Program-made: the position numbers and the translations under genes | Shown: positions 12,011-23,108 of the stretch, in pieces | Position numbering within the stretch: position 1 is the stretch's first letter | How the letters are laid out: every line of letters begins with the position of its first letter | Notes under the pieces: model-generated | Told to the model about the DNA's origin: nothing | Databases searched by the model: none | The model's input: only the letters and a program-made list of their open reading frames with translations | NCBI GenBank assembly: GCA_037957365.1 | Contig: JARHVA010003259.1 | Span: forward strand, 869,501-933,500 | Source of the DNA: Torreya grandis | Taxonomy: Eukaryota > Streptophyta > Pinopsida > Cupressales > Taxaceae | Length of the DNA: 64,000 nucleotides | Reading direction: 5' to 3'

Positions 12011-14590
12011 CATAGAGTCCATTCAAGAAAATAAGACATTATTTAAATTTTACATTTTTAGTTTAGTAATTAAAAGTCCTTAAATATCATTTTTTAGTTC
12101 ATTTTCTCATGTTTCTAACATTTTTTGTGCACACATAGGTTACACAGTAACCATCATTGGTTCTAGTGACCAGTGATGGTTAGGTCTAACTGTGACCAAT
12201 TAGGTTTTAGGGGAAAATACATCTAAAAATTTCCATTTTGAGATTTTATTCAATTTTGTTTCTAATTATTTGAGTTTTATAAGTCTTTGGTCTAAACATA
12301 ATATTGATCTAGAAGCTTATATTTTGGATATTTTATCCTAACATGTATTTTCAATCATAACATTTTTGCTTTCATGTTCATAGGTGATTGTTAGTGGTTG
12401 TTTTTGACTGGCCATAGTTGGGTTATGACTGGTGATGGTCTTGCAAGAATTGGCATTGGTCAACAAGAACCGACACCAGTCTCTATGTTTTCAAAAACAT
12501 AGACCCAAGAGCATGTTTTCCAAAGTTGTTTGTTTTAAAAGTGAAAGTGCTTCAAAGATAAACAAGAATATATAAAAAAAAATTCCAGACCAATGTGGAA
12601 AGTGATCCTTTTGAGCTTAACTAAGTCTTTTAAACTCCTTTTGCTACTTAAAAGAACTAGGAACTTTCATTTTGTGCTTTAAAAGGAAAAATTGAATGTT
12701 TATATTAAATGTTTTCTGATAATTTTTCAAAAGGTTTTTTTTCTTAAATTAAGACCAAGGGGATAATGAACATCACCAAAAACTTTAATTTGGTGTTTAA
12801 AACCAAAATAACTTCAAATTTTTGTTTTTCATAAGTCATTTATCACTTGTTTTGTTAAAATTGTTTGAGAAAAAAGGAATTTGTGTGTATGGTCTCCCCC
12901 CATCCCTTATAGGGAACTCAGGTGATCAAAAGAACCATTTTCATTGCAAATTGTGCCTTTGTCCAAAGTAGAAAAATGAAGTTGGCTTGTCTCTCCCCAA
13001 AACCCACATGGTTTGGGTGGTCTAAAAATAACCTATAAATCCTTTTTACTTATATTTTATTTCATGCAATTTGGCTTGTGAGGGGGACTTCATTACCTCC
13101 CATGGGTTCTATAGGGAAGATTTGACCTGGGGTTTCATCTCTCGACATCATCTTCAACCCCTCTCCATGGGGGGTATATAAATTAGGATCACCCCACTAG
13201 GATGGTGGTTTGAGTGGTTAAACCATCTCTGTTAGTGGCAAGTGGGCCTGGAATGTATGATCATTTAGGACATCACACTACATTGAGGAAGTGATGGATG
13301 TAGTGGTTATTAAAAGGACAAGACCTTTTCACAACAAGGCATTTGATGTTGATCTAATTGATGTGTTGATTTTTTTATGTGCAAACATGAAAGTTTGTAT
13401 ACATGGGATCAACCTAGATGGTCGTAAATTTGTAATTTTTAGTCAGCCCCACTTTACCACACCTTGATAGGATCTAGGATGATTACTTGGTTGCATTTGT
13501 CTTTTGGTCTTCACTTACTTAGTCCTTGATTTGATTCAAAATTTACTTGTAAACACATGTCAATAACCAAACACATTGTCCACAATTTCTTGAATAAGGA
13601 GGCATTATAATGTCCAAGTGAAAATTCATCTTTTCCTTGTTTAATTTGTCATATTAAATATTATGTCATATCATCTAATTGGTTTAGTTATGATGCCCAT
13701 TTGAGTCTAGACCAATTCCAAAATTATCTAAAGGTCCTTCATTGATAATCCAAATTTTAAATTGTACTTTTTTAAGTTTATAAGGTTGACATGTTAAGTG
13801 GGTTTGCCATTTGCACTTGAATTGAGGGAACTTGGTTTCAATTTTATGTTTAGATTGAAGGTTGTTTTATAGACTCATCATCTATTCTCATCATTGGTGG
13901 ACTTAAGTCATCTTGTGTATCACTCATGCTTTGAGTCGTAAAAAATATTTTATACTACCATTCTTATTACCATGTGGTGATATTATGTTACCCACCTGGT
14001 TCTAGTTTTATACTTAACAATTATTGCATTTTTCCACATCATGAGTTTCTTACTTCACATTGTCTCCTTCTTAATCCAAAGGGATTTATTTTAGTTTTCT
14101 AGTATTAACTCATCAAAGTTGAACTAGTTTTTATGGTATTGACATATCTTAAAAGTCTACATTTTTAGTGTATTAGTGGAACTCTAAGATTTTCAAGTTA
14201 TCGTATCCTCTTCCAATTCATATGATTTCACCTTTACACAAGGTTGAGTAAATTCATGAACACATTCTTCTAATTGTGTGTGGTTCTATGCCACCCTCCA
14301 TTTTATAGTCTTTTTGGTACCTAGTCACTTTGTTTAGAAAATATTAAAACACATACCTTGTTCAAACATTTGGAAAACATTTCAAAATTTGGTCAAATGT
14401 AGAGAGCAACCTTTTTAGACATGACTAAAGGGTACACTTGTAGTGGGGACTTTTGTGGCCTTAGTTGTGAGATAGAGAATTTTTATGGTGGGCATAAACA
14501 CTCTATCTTTTTTGAGGATATCACCCTCTTTGAGCCTTTTTATTGAAAACCAATCCAATCCATGCTGATTTTTATGCATCAACCTCATAC
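12011..14590 (+). other. Nested element interior, no gene recognised
   Basis: AT-rich DNA with no open frame longer than a few dozen codons and no recognisable polymerase motif. A run of variants of ACTGGTGATGG / ACCAATTGG-like words around 12,140-12,480 gives short scattered repeats. Nothing firmer can be said. Confidence 0.4.
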
Positions 14591-14880
14591 TCTCCCTTCA
14601 ATTTGTATGTTGCACTTGAAGGTTAATATTTGGGATATCCTCTTTTGATTTGTGCATTGTGATTGAAGGTTACCATTCTAGGTTATCCCCCTTCAACTTG
14701 TGTGAGTGATCAAGCTCCATAACATGTGAAGGTTACCATTTTAGGTTATTTTCCTTCAGCTTGTGTGAGCAATCCATCTCTATAAAGCATGAAGGTTACC
14801 ATTTTAGGACCTCCTTCTTTGGTTCGTTTGAACAACCAAACTATGAAACATCTAATCATTAGCATTCTAGGCCCATCACA
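14590..14880 (+). repeat. Imperfect ~63-bp tandem repeat in nested element
   Basis: The word GAAGGTTACCATT (or a close variant) with a following TAGG recurs at about 14,618, 14,665, 14,728 and 14,791, with a weaker copy near 14,852. It alternates with CTTCAACTTGTGTGAG-like text. Spacing is 47, 63 and 63 bp. The repeat lies in the polymerase-free interior. Confidence 0.7.
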
Positions 14881-15939
14881 TATATTTATCAAACCTATTT
14901 TTGAATAACATTCATTTGATGAACTTGATTTTGTTGATCCCTTCTTTAATAGTCTAATTTTTGGAGATCCCATTATTAAACCACAAACCAATGTTCCTAC
15001 TAAACCAATTGTTTCTCACTTTAGAAATTCTATGCTGATCTTTGATCTAAAACAAGAACTATTACCTCTTTAAGAACCATCTTATAAGGACCATAATGTG
15101 TTCAAAGTTGATATTTTACAACCAATTATGAACCAACACCACAATGTTATTTTTGAAACACCCATTTGTGATGAGTCAACCTGTGATTAGTTACCTATTC
15201 ATATTTTACCTATTTTTAAAGAGCTTCATCTCCTTCATAAGCCAGTCTATGAAGAGTTGTCTCTTGATCTTTTTCCACTCATTGAAGAGTATTATTTTAA
15301 AATATAATATTTTATCGAGTCATCCCTTGATTGGTACCCTCTCTTTGATGTGATTCACTTAGATGAGTCAGTCTATGTTGAACCCTTCCTAGATGAATCA
15401 CTTTTTGTTGAGCCCAATATGCCATCATAGGCTATTACTTGTTTGACACCAAGCATTCAAAAAGACACCATTATATAAATAGCCACATCAAATGAAGAAA
15501 ATACATTGGAGTTAGGTTCCCTTTCTGAATCAACACCAAATTTAACATCAGAAGCATAATCATTATTAGAATTGATATTATATTTAGAGTCCCTTGACTT
15601 GGACTCAGCTTCATAAATAGAGTATAGTCATGGTTGTTATGACATTGGTTATAATTTATTTATAGATCAATCTATATATATTTGTGATCCTTATACCATT
15701 TTTGAGGATGGTTACTTCAATGTCGACACAAATCATCCTAGTATCTTTTATGAGGATTTTGATGCCATTCATCATTCCATTACCCCCATCTAATATATCA
15801 TTTATATTGGCATTCCATCTCCCACAAGTATTGATTGGGACTGATAGAATAAAACTTTGTTCAAATGCAACCATGGTGGTATACCATTTGTATAATCTCA
15901 ATCGGGTCAAGACCACATTTATCCAAAAAAGAAACACTT

Positions 15940-16135
15940 TTCTAGTGAAACCTTTTCGAAGGTGCTAAGGGATGAGTAAAGATCAAACTTATCATCTTTT
16001 AGTGAAACCTTTTTGAAGGTACTAGAAAAAAATCAAATTCAAATGTTAAAATCTCTTTGTTGAACCTTCTTAGAGGCACTATGGGATAATCCAGACAAAT
16101 TCATTGGTGAAAACCTCTTCAAGGCACCACTAGGT
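15940..16135 (+). repeat. Degenerate ~55-bp tandem repeat, possibly once coding
   Basis: The word GTGAAACCTTTTCGAAGGTGCT and decayed versions recur at about 15,944, 16,001, 16,059 and 16,107. In translation each yields a short peptide of the type SETFxKVL. The repeats follow an open stretch (15,684-15,968), so this may be the tail of an old reading frame with peptide repeats. Confidence 0.5.
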
Positions 16136-16799
16136 GAGCATAAAAATTCTTCACTACTTAATGAAGACATTATTCAAGATTAAATAAATATATCTTATAA
16201 TCTACAACATAATCAGAAGGTAATTATTATTAGGATAAAATAATAGAACAATTTGGTGGTCCTATTGAAAACATATTTAAAGGTCTTCAGCCCTACCACA
16301 ACCAAAATTATGTCAAATCTAGAATCAACAACATTATGTGTGACTGGAAGTCCTGATCTTCATTTGTTTCCCATTCATTATACATTCCATTATCATTCAC
16401 CTATTCATTACCCATTTATACCATTTATCCTATGCCTAACATTATTTACCATCTGTGACAACACTTTTCTTTGTAGAGGCTACAAAGATATCTTATCTTG
16501 ATATTTGAAGGAAGTAGAATCAACAACCAAGGGAGACCATGAACACATTATTAAGATCCATATTAGCAACAAGTTCTTAATAGAGTATCTCTTTTTAAAG
16601 GGTGTTGGGTATCAATTTTTATGACTAATTATTTTAGTTATCTCATATGTTGATTAGGACATTTATCTCCATGTCACAAGGAGCAGTAGAACCATTTTTA
16701 ATTTACCATTTACTATCTACCATTACCATGCTTTGTATCTTGAGGGAAACCCTATAGACCATTTAATTATAGGCATATTATACCATTATGGTTCATTTA

Positions 16800-18470
16800 C
16801 CATGTTGTTTGAACTATATTGACTTGAGGTCCTTTAAGACTATATAGGCAATGCTCAATTTCTATTGAGGTCATCTCATTCACTCCTTCACCACACTCTC
16901 ATTATTTTGTGATCAATTGTTAAGTTTCAATGCTCTTGACTTTTTTTAAGTATATTATCCCATTGACTCACTATTTTGTGAGTAACTTAAGCCACACTCT
17001 CACCATTTGTGAGTAAATTAAGCCAATCATCACTTGTGGGTAACTTTGTTTTCACTATAACCAATTATATTCTTATAGTTTACTTATACCATTTTATTAT
17101 ACCATGTCTTTATCTTTGACCAAGGCTTGTTTTAACTATCCTACTTATAAAATGTTGATCTTGGTTCCTTTAGTTCTTCGAACACTTTCGACAAGGGGAT
17201 TTTGATCCAATTTCAATAGTTTTAGAACATTATGTTGAATGATAGTCTATGGAAGTAGTGTGACATTTTATGTGACAAGCTATCTTTCATCTATCATCTT
17301 ATCTAGTATCACTAATTATAACCACCTATAGGTAAATCAGTATTGTATTTGATACCCTTGGTTATAACCACCTTTAGGTAAATCAAAATTATGATGTTAT
17401 TTCCTAATTATAACTACCTATGGGTAAATTAGGTATAATACCTTTGTTCATGCCTTATCACATCACATGGTCATTTTATTATCATTTGTCATGTTGTTTT
17501 CATTTATTTTCAAACTTGTTGTGTCCTAGTTAGTTTTTCATCACTTTTTGTGTAGGCAAAATTACTATGACTTGAGGTCTTAATGTGATTATATAGGTTA
17601 TGATCGATTCATGTTCAGGTTAACTTAGTCCTCCTTTTATTATGCTCTTTCCATATTATAAGAATTTTTAAGTTGGCATGCTCTCTCTATTTCATGAGCT
17701 GGATTGTTCTATGTCTCTTAATCCTCAATCAAGTTGAGATACTTTAAAAATTCCAAAAACATTCATAAAATTTGAAAATCCAAAAATATTTTGTTTATTT
17801 AATTGTTGTTGGTGTTGTTTGGTATTTTATTTTCCTATTTGGTATTTCTTATTTGTTTCCTTTTCCAAGTACGTCTTGATGGTCCACATGGTTCTTGATT
17901 ATTTATATCCTAATCTCATGTTGTCAAATTGTTCTTAATTTGTTTTTCAACATTCTTATTCTTACTTAAATCTTGATTATTCATATCTTGATTTAAATTT
18001 AGGTTCATTTATGTTTTTCCTTTTATTTTTCTTTGCTTTTTATTTAAATGTAAATAACTATAACTCTGGTTTTGGTCATTTTTACCATTATCCTTAGTTA
18101 TAGGTATTCACATTTGAATCAGCACCACACAATTGAAATACCATGTCAATATAAGTTATTCATACTTATGATGCCTAATTTTTTTATTATAATAATAACT
18201 TTGTACTCTAAATTCAAGTCTTAATGTCAACACAACTTTGATGAATAGATCTCAAAATTACTATGCATAAACTAGGCTCGATAGGTTTATCACCTAACTC
18301 TAGCTTAGATGTGCATCTCTTCACATACACCATGAGTCTAATAAATCTTTGGTCATTTTTCATCATCCTTCATTCCATTCTCTCCCACTTTTGAGTGAAC
18401 TACATTGGTTTGAGGTCCATTTGGACTATGTAGGCAATGCTTAGATACATGACGTATATTGGGTCAACTC
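16800..18470 (+). repeat. Scattered internal repeats of nested element
   Basis: A word of the form TTGAGGTC...GACTATATAGGCAATGCT occurs near 16,825 and 18,408, with a decayed version near 17,572. A second word, TTATAACCACCTATAGGTAAATCA, is repeated three times at about 46-bp spacing (17,316-17,430), and CACTCTCACCATTTGTGAGTAA-like words repeat at 16,890-17,045. No gene is seen. Confidence 0.6.
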
Positions 18471-19239
18471 AGCCATCTTCATTCTTCTTTTCATCACTTT
18501 GTGCATTCTCAGATGCCTAGTTTTTCATGGATGTTTCAAATCCATTCTACCATCACATCTATGTTTGCACCAACTTATATTTAATTTATGTTATAGGTTA
18601 TTTCCTTGAGATATTACTTTCTAATTTTCCCATATTGGGGCACCACATTTGAACCAAGGCACAAATATAAATCAGCCCTATGGGGACAAGACCATTATTT
18701 ATTCTTTATCAATAATCAAAAATTTCCCTATTGGGGCACAACTATTTTATCATGATCATATCTTCTCTACTAGGTAACCTCTTATTATCATCTCTTTGGA
18801 GACCACATTCTCTTTTTATTCTAATTCCAAGATCTCTGCACTTTTGCCTACAATGGTAATATTTTAGTGTGCAACTTGTCTCAAGATTGATCAATTCTGA
18901 AGTGTGCAGCTTGCACCCTAGCTTTGGGTGTGTTTAAAGTGTGTCACTTATATTTTTGGGTTGTATCCTTCCTATTCCCCCCATCTCTAGGGCCCATTTT
19001 ATTTTTATTATATTTTTATCATTTATGGAATCAATGCGTGCAAGCATTAGATCATCTATATTTAATCTATTCCATGGGTTAATCTCACTTTCTCTCTCTT
19101 TTCAAGAGTCCATCCTTCTCTTCCATCCTAATATGTCCTCTCAGTGGGGCATCATGGGTCATTTACAATTTCTTCTTGATGACTATTTTCTTTAAAAAGA
19201 CATTACTTTTATTGAATGTCTCACTACACCTTCTCAAAC

Positions 19240-19249
19240 AAGGGAAAAA
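19240..19249 (+). other. Polypurine tract of nested element
   Basis: AAGGGAAAAA directly precedes the 3' LTR, the place where plus-strand DNA synthesis is primed. It fixes the plus orientation of the element. Confidence 0.75.
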
Positions 19250-20415
19250 TTTAAACATTCAATTCATAACACATTTGTGTTAAAATTGTCAATCTTACTC
19301 GAATTACACTCAAATACACAATTTAGGCCAAAATCATTAAAATGTGATAAATGGTTCGAACTTGTCATATAAAAGTGTCGATTTAGGATAATGTATCCCT
19401 AAATGGGGTAATGAATTTATGTGATTCTTAACTTTTCTTTAATCATTTTGAGTCAAAATGGTAATTTTTCATTTTAATGCCCTAGATTACCCATTTTTTA
19501 TAATTCATTAGTACACATCACATACCTTTATTATTATGTGTCAAAGACATCCTAAATAGTATCATGATGCATACATATCTAGCATCACCTTCCAATTCTT
19601 CCTAATTCAAATTATGACCTAATAATATGGCTTTCTAACCATTTTGATTAATTGTGCACCAAACTCCAAAGAATTGTACTAAAATTGATTAATATTATTT
19701 AAACTAATTAATTAAAATCAAGAGCTTAAGTGGATTTTACATATAGGTTATTGATTATTTCATTCTTGGAAATTGATTCTCAATATATACATCACCTAAT
19801 GATATGATATATGGGGTGGCATCCTCAAGCCATAAATGCACTAAATATCAAGATTATGGGCACCTATGCCTAATTAATGCCCCTAAGGATATTTATGGAT
19901 TTAATTGAAAATATTAGATTAATTCATAGCCACACATCTCAATCTTTAAATGGATGGTCATGGTTGATCCTATCCCATTTGGAAAATCTATAAATAGAAG
20001 GCCTCTCACCCTCATTTTAAACTAAAATACTGTAAAATTATAATGCAGAATTATATACACAATCTTCTTTGTGTTGATCATTGTATTTTATTTAAAATCT
20101 TCATTTGATAGACATAGATTAGATTTCTTATCTTGAGCCTAGATTGTGCATGGTGATTTTGAGATGATGGAGTAGTTTGGCATCTATTGTTGCCAAAGAC
20201 AAGAACACTACATCAAGGGTAAAAACACGCTTAGAGCCTCTCTTGGATGGTGAAATCACTTGGGAAGGTAATTGTTTTTTTATTTATTTCAATTTTTATT
20301 CATTATAATTAGCAAACCCCATAGAATAGGTTGGCTTAGATTGTCAGTTCTTATGAATTATTTGTGTTTTCATGACTAATGTTTGAATTGATCCTTTTTG
20401 TAATACAACACTACA
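19250..20415 (+). repeat. 3' LTR of nested element (1,166 bp)
   Basis: It aligns along its length with 10,805-11,989. The TG start has decayed to TT; the CTACA end is intact and is followed by the CATCC duplication. Confidence 0.92.
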
Positions 20416-20420
20416 CATCC
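20416..20420 (+). repeat. Right target-site duplication of nested element (CATCC)
   Basis: Exact match to 10,800-10,804, directly after the LTR end. Confidence 0.9.
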
Positions 20421-20951
20421 TACCTATTGAGTGTTGATAAAGTTGTCAATATCATTACAAGATTGGGAGAAGACGTGAAAGAATATACTATTGTCTAAAA
20501 GGTATTGAGATCACTAACTCTTAATTTTGACTCTAAGGTGTCTAGAGTAGAATAAATGCAAGATTTAGACAACTAGAGATCACTAATGAAGGAATACCTC
20601 CCAATAAGGAAGCAAATTTCAAAGCTAAAAATAAGTCAAAAGAGAAGAATGCACCAAGGTAAGAATTCCAAGGATGATGTTGATTCAGATATTGATGATA
20701 ATGAATTGATTTTCATGTTTGTTAGAAAGTTAAAGACAAGATCAGGTGAGTACAAAGGTAAGTTTCCATTTAAGTGTTTTAACTGTAGAGAAATTAGAAT
20801 TTTTTTAAACAAGTGTCCTCATAAGCAAAAGACTTACGATGATGATATATACAAGAAATACTATAGGTTTGACAAAATCAATAAGAATTTTATAAAGTAT
20901 GAAGGTGAGAAGAAGTCATTCAAGAAAAAGAAAAGTTTTTATACCAAATAA
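20421..20951 (+). pseudogene. Copia gag, C-terminal half with zinc knuckle
   Basis: This continues the gag interrupted at 10,799 in the same frame: SVDKVVNIITRLGEDVKEY, then after a stop KVLRSLTLNFDSKVS, both standard Gag capsid tracts. From 20,586 to 20,951 a 121-codon stretch is open, with a basic region and a degenerate zinc knuckle at about 20,774-20,820 (CFNCREIRIFLNKCPH). The spacing of the Cys residues is kept but the His of the CCHC box is lost. Stops at the positions of VQ-KVLRS, EE-MQ and DN-RS mark it as dead. Confidence 0.8.
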
Positions 20952-21900
20952 AATAGCTCATTTGATGTAATAAGTGACTTAGACACATCTTATAGTGATG
21001 ATGGTAGTAATGAATCTAAACATGATAATGATGAAACCTTGTTCATAGGCATAAAATTAGACAATAAGGTTTACTCAAATGGGAAAGGATGTACAGTTGA
21101 TGTAGAATCAGATGAAGAAGTATACTATGATAGTGAAAAAGAGAAGCTAAAGTAGACCTTGAGGCAATTTTTCAAGTGCCTTAGAAGAGTTGAAGCTTAT
21201 GAAGAAGAAAAAAAAGAAATTGAAGCCATTAGTTCAAGATTATGAGGAACATATTAGATTTTTTGAGGAAAGGCTAAGCAACACTTCCAAGGAGTATGAA
21301 AAGATCATCTAGAAAGTAGAAACCCATATGGAGATTGTGAGATCAAGCATAAAGGCTAAATAAGAAGATTACATTAGATATGAAATTGAATAGAATATTT
21401 AAAAGCTGAGTTGGATCAATCATATATAAAGATGAAGAGCTTTATGAAGTTTGAAAAGAGTATTGAGGCTCTAGATGATATATTGAGTATTCAAAAGTCT
21501 TCAAGTGACAAGATAGGTCTTGGATTCAAAAAAGACCAAAATAAGTCATCTCAAGTCAAGGAGAATACTATTAAAGACAAGAAGATCAACATGAAAATAT
21601 CTATCAGACAACCCAATTATACAAGGTATGTTAGTTCTTTTAATGGTTATTATTTTACATGCAATCAATTTGATCATAGAATAAGAGAATGTAGAAGACC
21701 CTCCAAGAATGAGTACTCATGGAACTATGGAATGGATCATAATTCACATCAAATAAATGGTATGTATTAGGTGGTCTATTACATTTTTCATAATATAGGA
21801 CACATTACAAGATTTTGTCTTAATAGAGTTAGAAGATCATCAAGTCAAAATAGGAAGTTTGAAGCTCCTAGAGTGAAATAAAGAAGGAAAATGAATGTAT
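20952..21900 (+). pseudogene. Gag-like distal region: coiled-coil and extra zinc-knuckle relics
   Basis: Downstream of the first knuckle the translation gives a Lys/Glu-rich, probably coiled-coil tract (about 21,170-21,400), then an open stretch 21,411-21,770 with FNGYYFTCNQFDHRIRECRR near 21,636-21,695, a CCHC box whose first Cys has become Tyr, and near 21,777-21,815 a third decayed knuckle reading FHNIGHITRFC. Copia-type gag proteins with several distant knuckles occur in plants. No protease or integrase follows, which supports a gag-only element. Confidence 0.62.
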
Positions 21901-23097
21901 GTAAACCAAAGGCAATAAAGATAAATCATGATCAATCTAAAATATTAAGTGGCTTTATTTATAAGATAGAGCATGCCTCATATGCGAAATAAAGTAAGGA
22001 ATGTTTGTTGTTATCTCACATTGATGATCAGATAGTTGATGATGAGATCAAGCCTAAAGTGCCAATCAAGTCTAGAAGAATGTTGAAGACTATTCAGTCT
22101 TATAAGAGTATGGATATCTGATAATATATTGAGTTAATATTTTTTTAAGTGACCTATGAAAAGGGGTGGTTCCATTAAGCTTCATGGAGACATTCTTTTA
22201 GTAGTAGAAGCATGAGGTTGCAGTCAAATAAGATTTATTTTTGAAGATTCTAGGTTGTCTATGTTGAAATCAAGGATATGAAGATGGATATTATCCATTC
22301 CTATGTTGAGATATCTAAAGTCAAAAGGTAGACAATTGGCATATAAGAGGTAAGATTTTGATATCTATTTATGAGTAGTTGAGCCTAATATGTGAAGACA
22401 AAGGGGGAGTCCCTAATTCAGTGGTCGGTATCAAGAATGGAACAACCTTTTATGTGGTTAAGGGGTTGGTCTTCTTTAGTCATATAAAGAAAGGTAAGTG
22501 ATCTAAGCTTCTATTTCTTTGAAATAATATTTTCTTGGTCTAAGGGAGAGACTCGTAGCTTTGAGTTCGGTGTCAAAGAAAGATATATATTTTTTTTATG
22601 TTCATGGAGTTAAGGAGAGATTATGTTTGAGATACTTCATATAATCTATTTATTTATTTTTTGATGTATCTACCAAAAGAGTGATATGATTGAGATAAAT
22701 TTATAAGAATGGTTACCATAGTTTCTGAAGACTATGTGTCATCTAGTATCTTTGAGAGATAGTATTAACTCAAAGGGAGAAAGTATGTTTTTAGTATTGC
22801 AGATGATCTTTGATGTCTACTACTAATAAAAGCATGGTGGATGCTTGGTTAGATGGGGATATATTCAAGTTATTGATTGACCCTAATATGTGTCTTGTAA
22901 TATGAGTTCATTCTAAAAGAGATGATAGCTTTGGAAGACCTTTTTCATTAATGTCAAAGGGGGAGAAAAATCAAAAAAACATGAGAAAAGGAGAAAGATC
23001 AAAAATAGAGAAAGAAAAGGCAAGAACTTGGTCTAAGATGTGATTACCATCAAGAGTGGTTGACATAGTTTTTTGAGTGTGTTTTCCATCAATGACA
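21900..23097 (+). other. 3' untranslated part of copia element
   Basis: No coding motif is seen. The word CAAAGGGGGAG, typical of a copia polypurine tract, appears three times (near 22,399, 22,955 and 23,097); only the last abuts the LTR. Confidence 0.55.
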
Positions 23098-23108
23098 AAG
23101 GGGGAGAT
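23097..23108 (+). other. Polypurine tract of copia element
   Basis: CAAAGGGGGAGA ends directly at the 3' LTR start, the normal plus-strand priming site. Confidence 0.8.

Larger units (their letters stand above)
10805..20415 (+). mobile_element. Nested LTR retrotransposon without visible polymerase (LARD-like), 9.6 kb
   Basis: Two direct repeats of about 1.17 kb, with TGTAG...CTACA ends, flank a 7.26-kb interior and the whole is bounded by perfect CATCC duplications. A purine run just left of the right repeat (19,240-19,249) gives plus orientation. I translated much of the interior and found no reverse transcriptase, integrase or RNase H blocks, only AT-rich text with several short tandem repeats. 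That is the pattern of a large retrotransposon derivative mobilised by another element's proteins. An ancient, thoroughly decayed coding element is the alternative. Confidence 0.85.
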
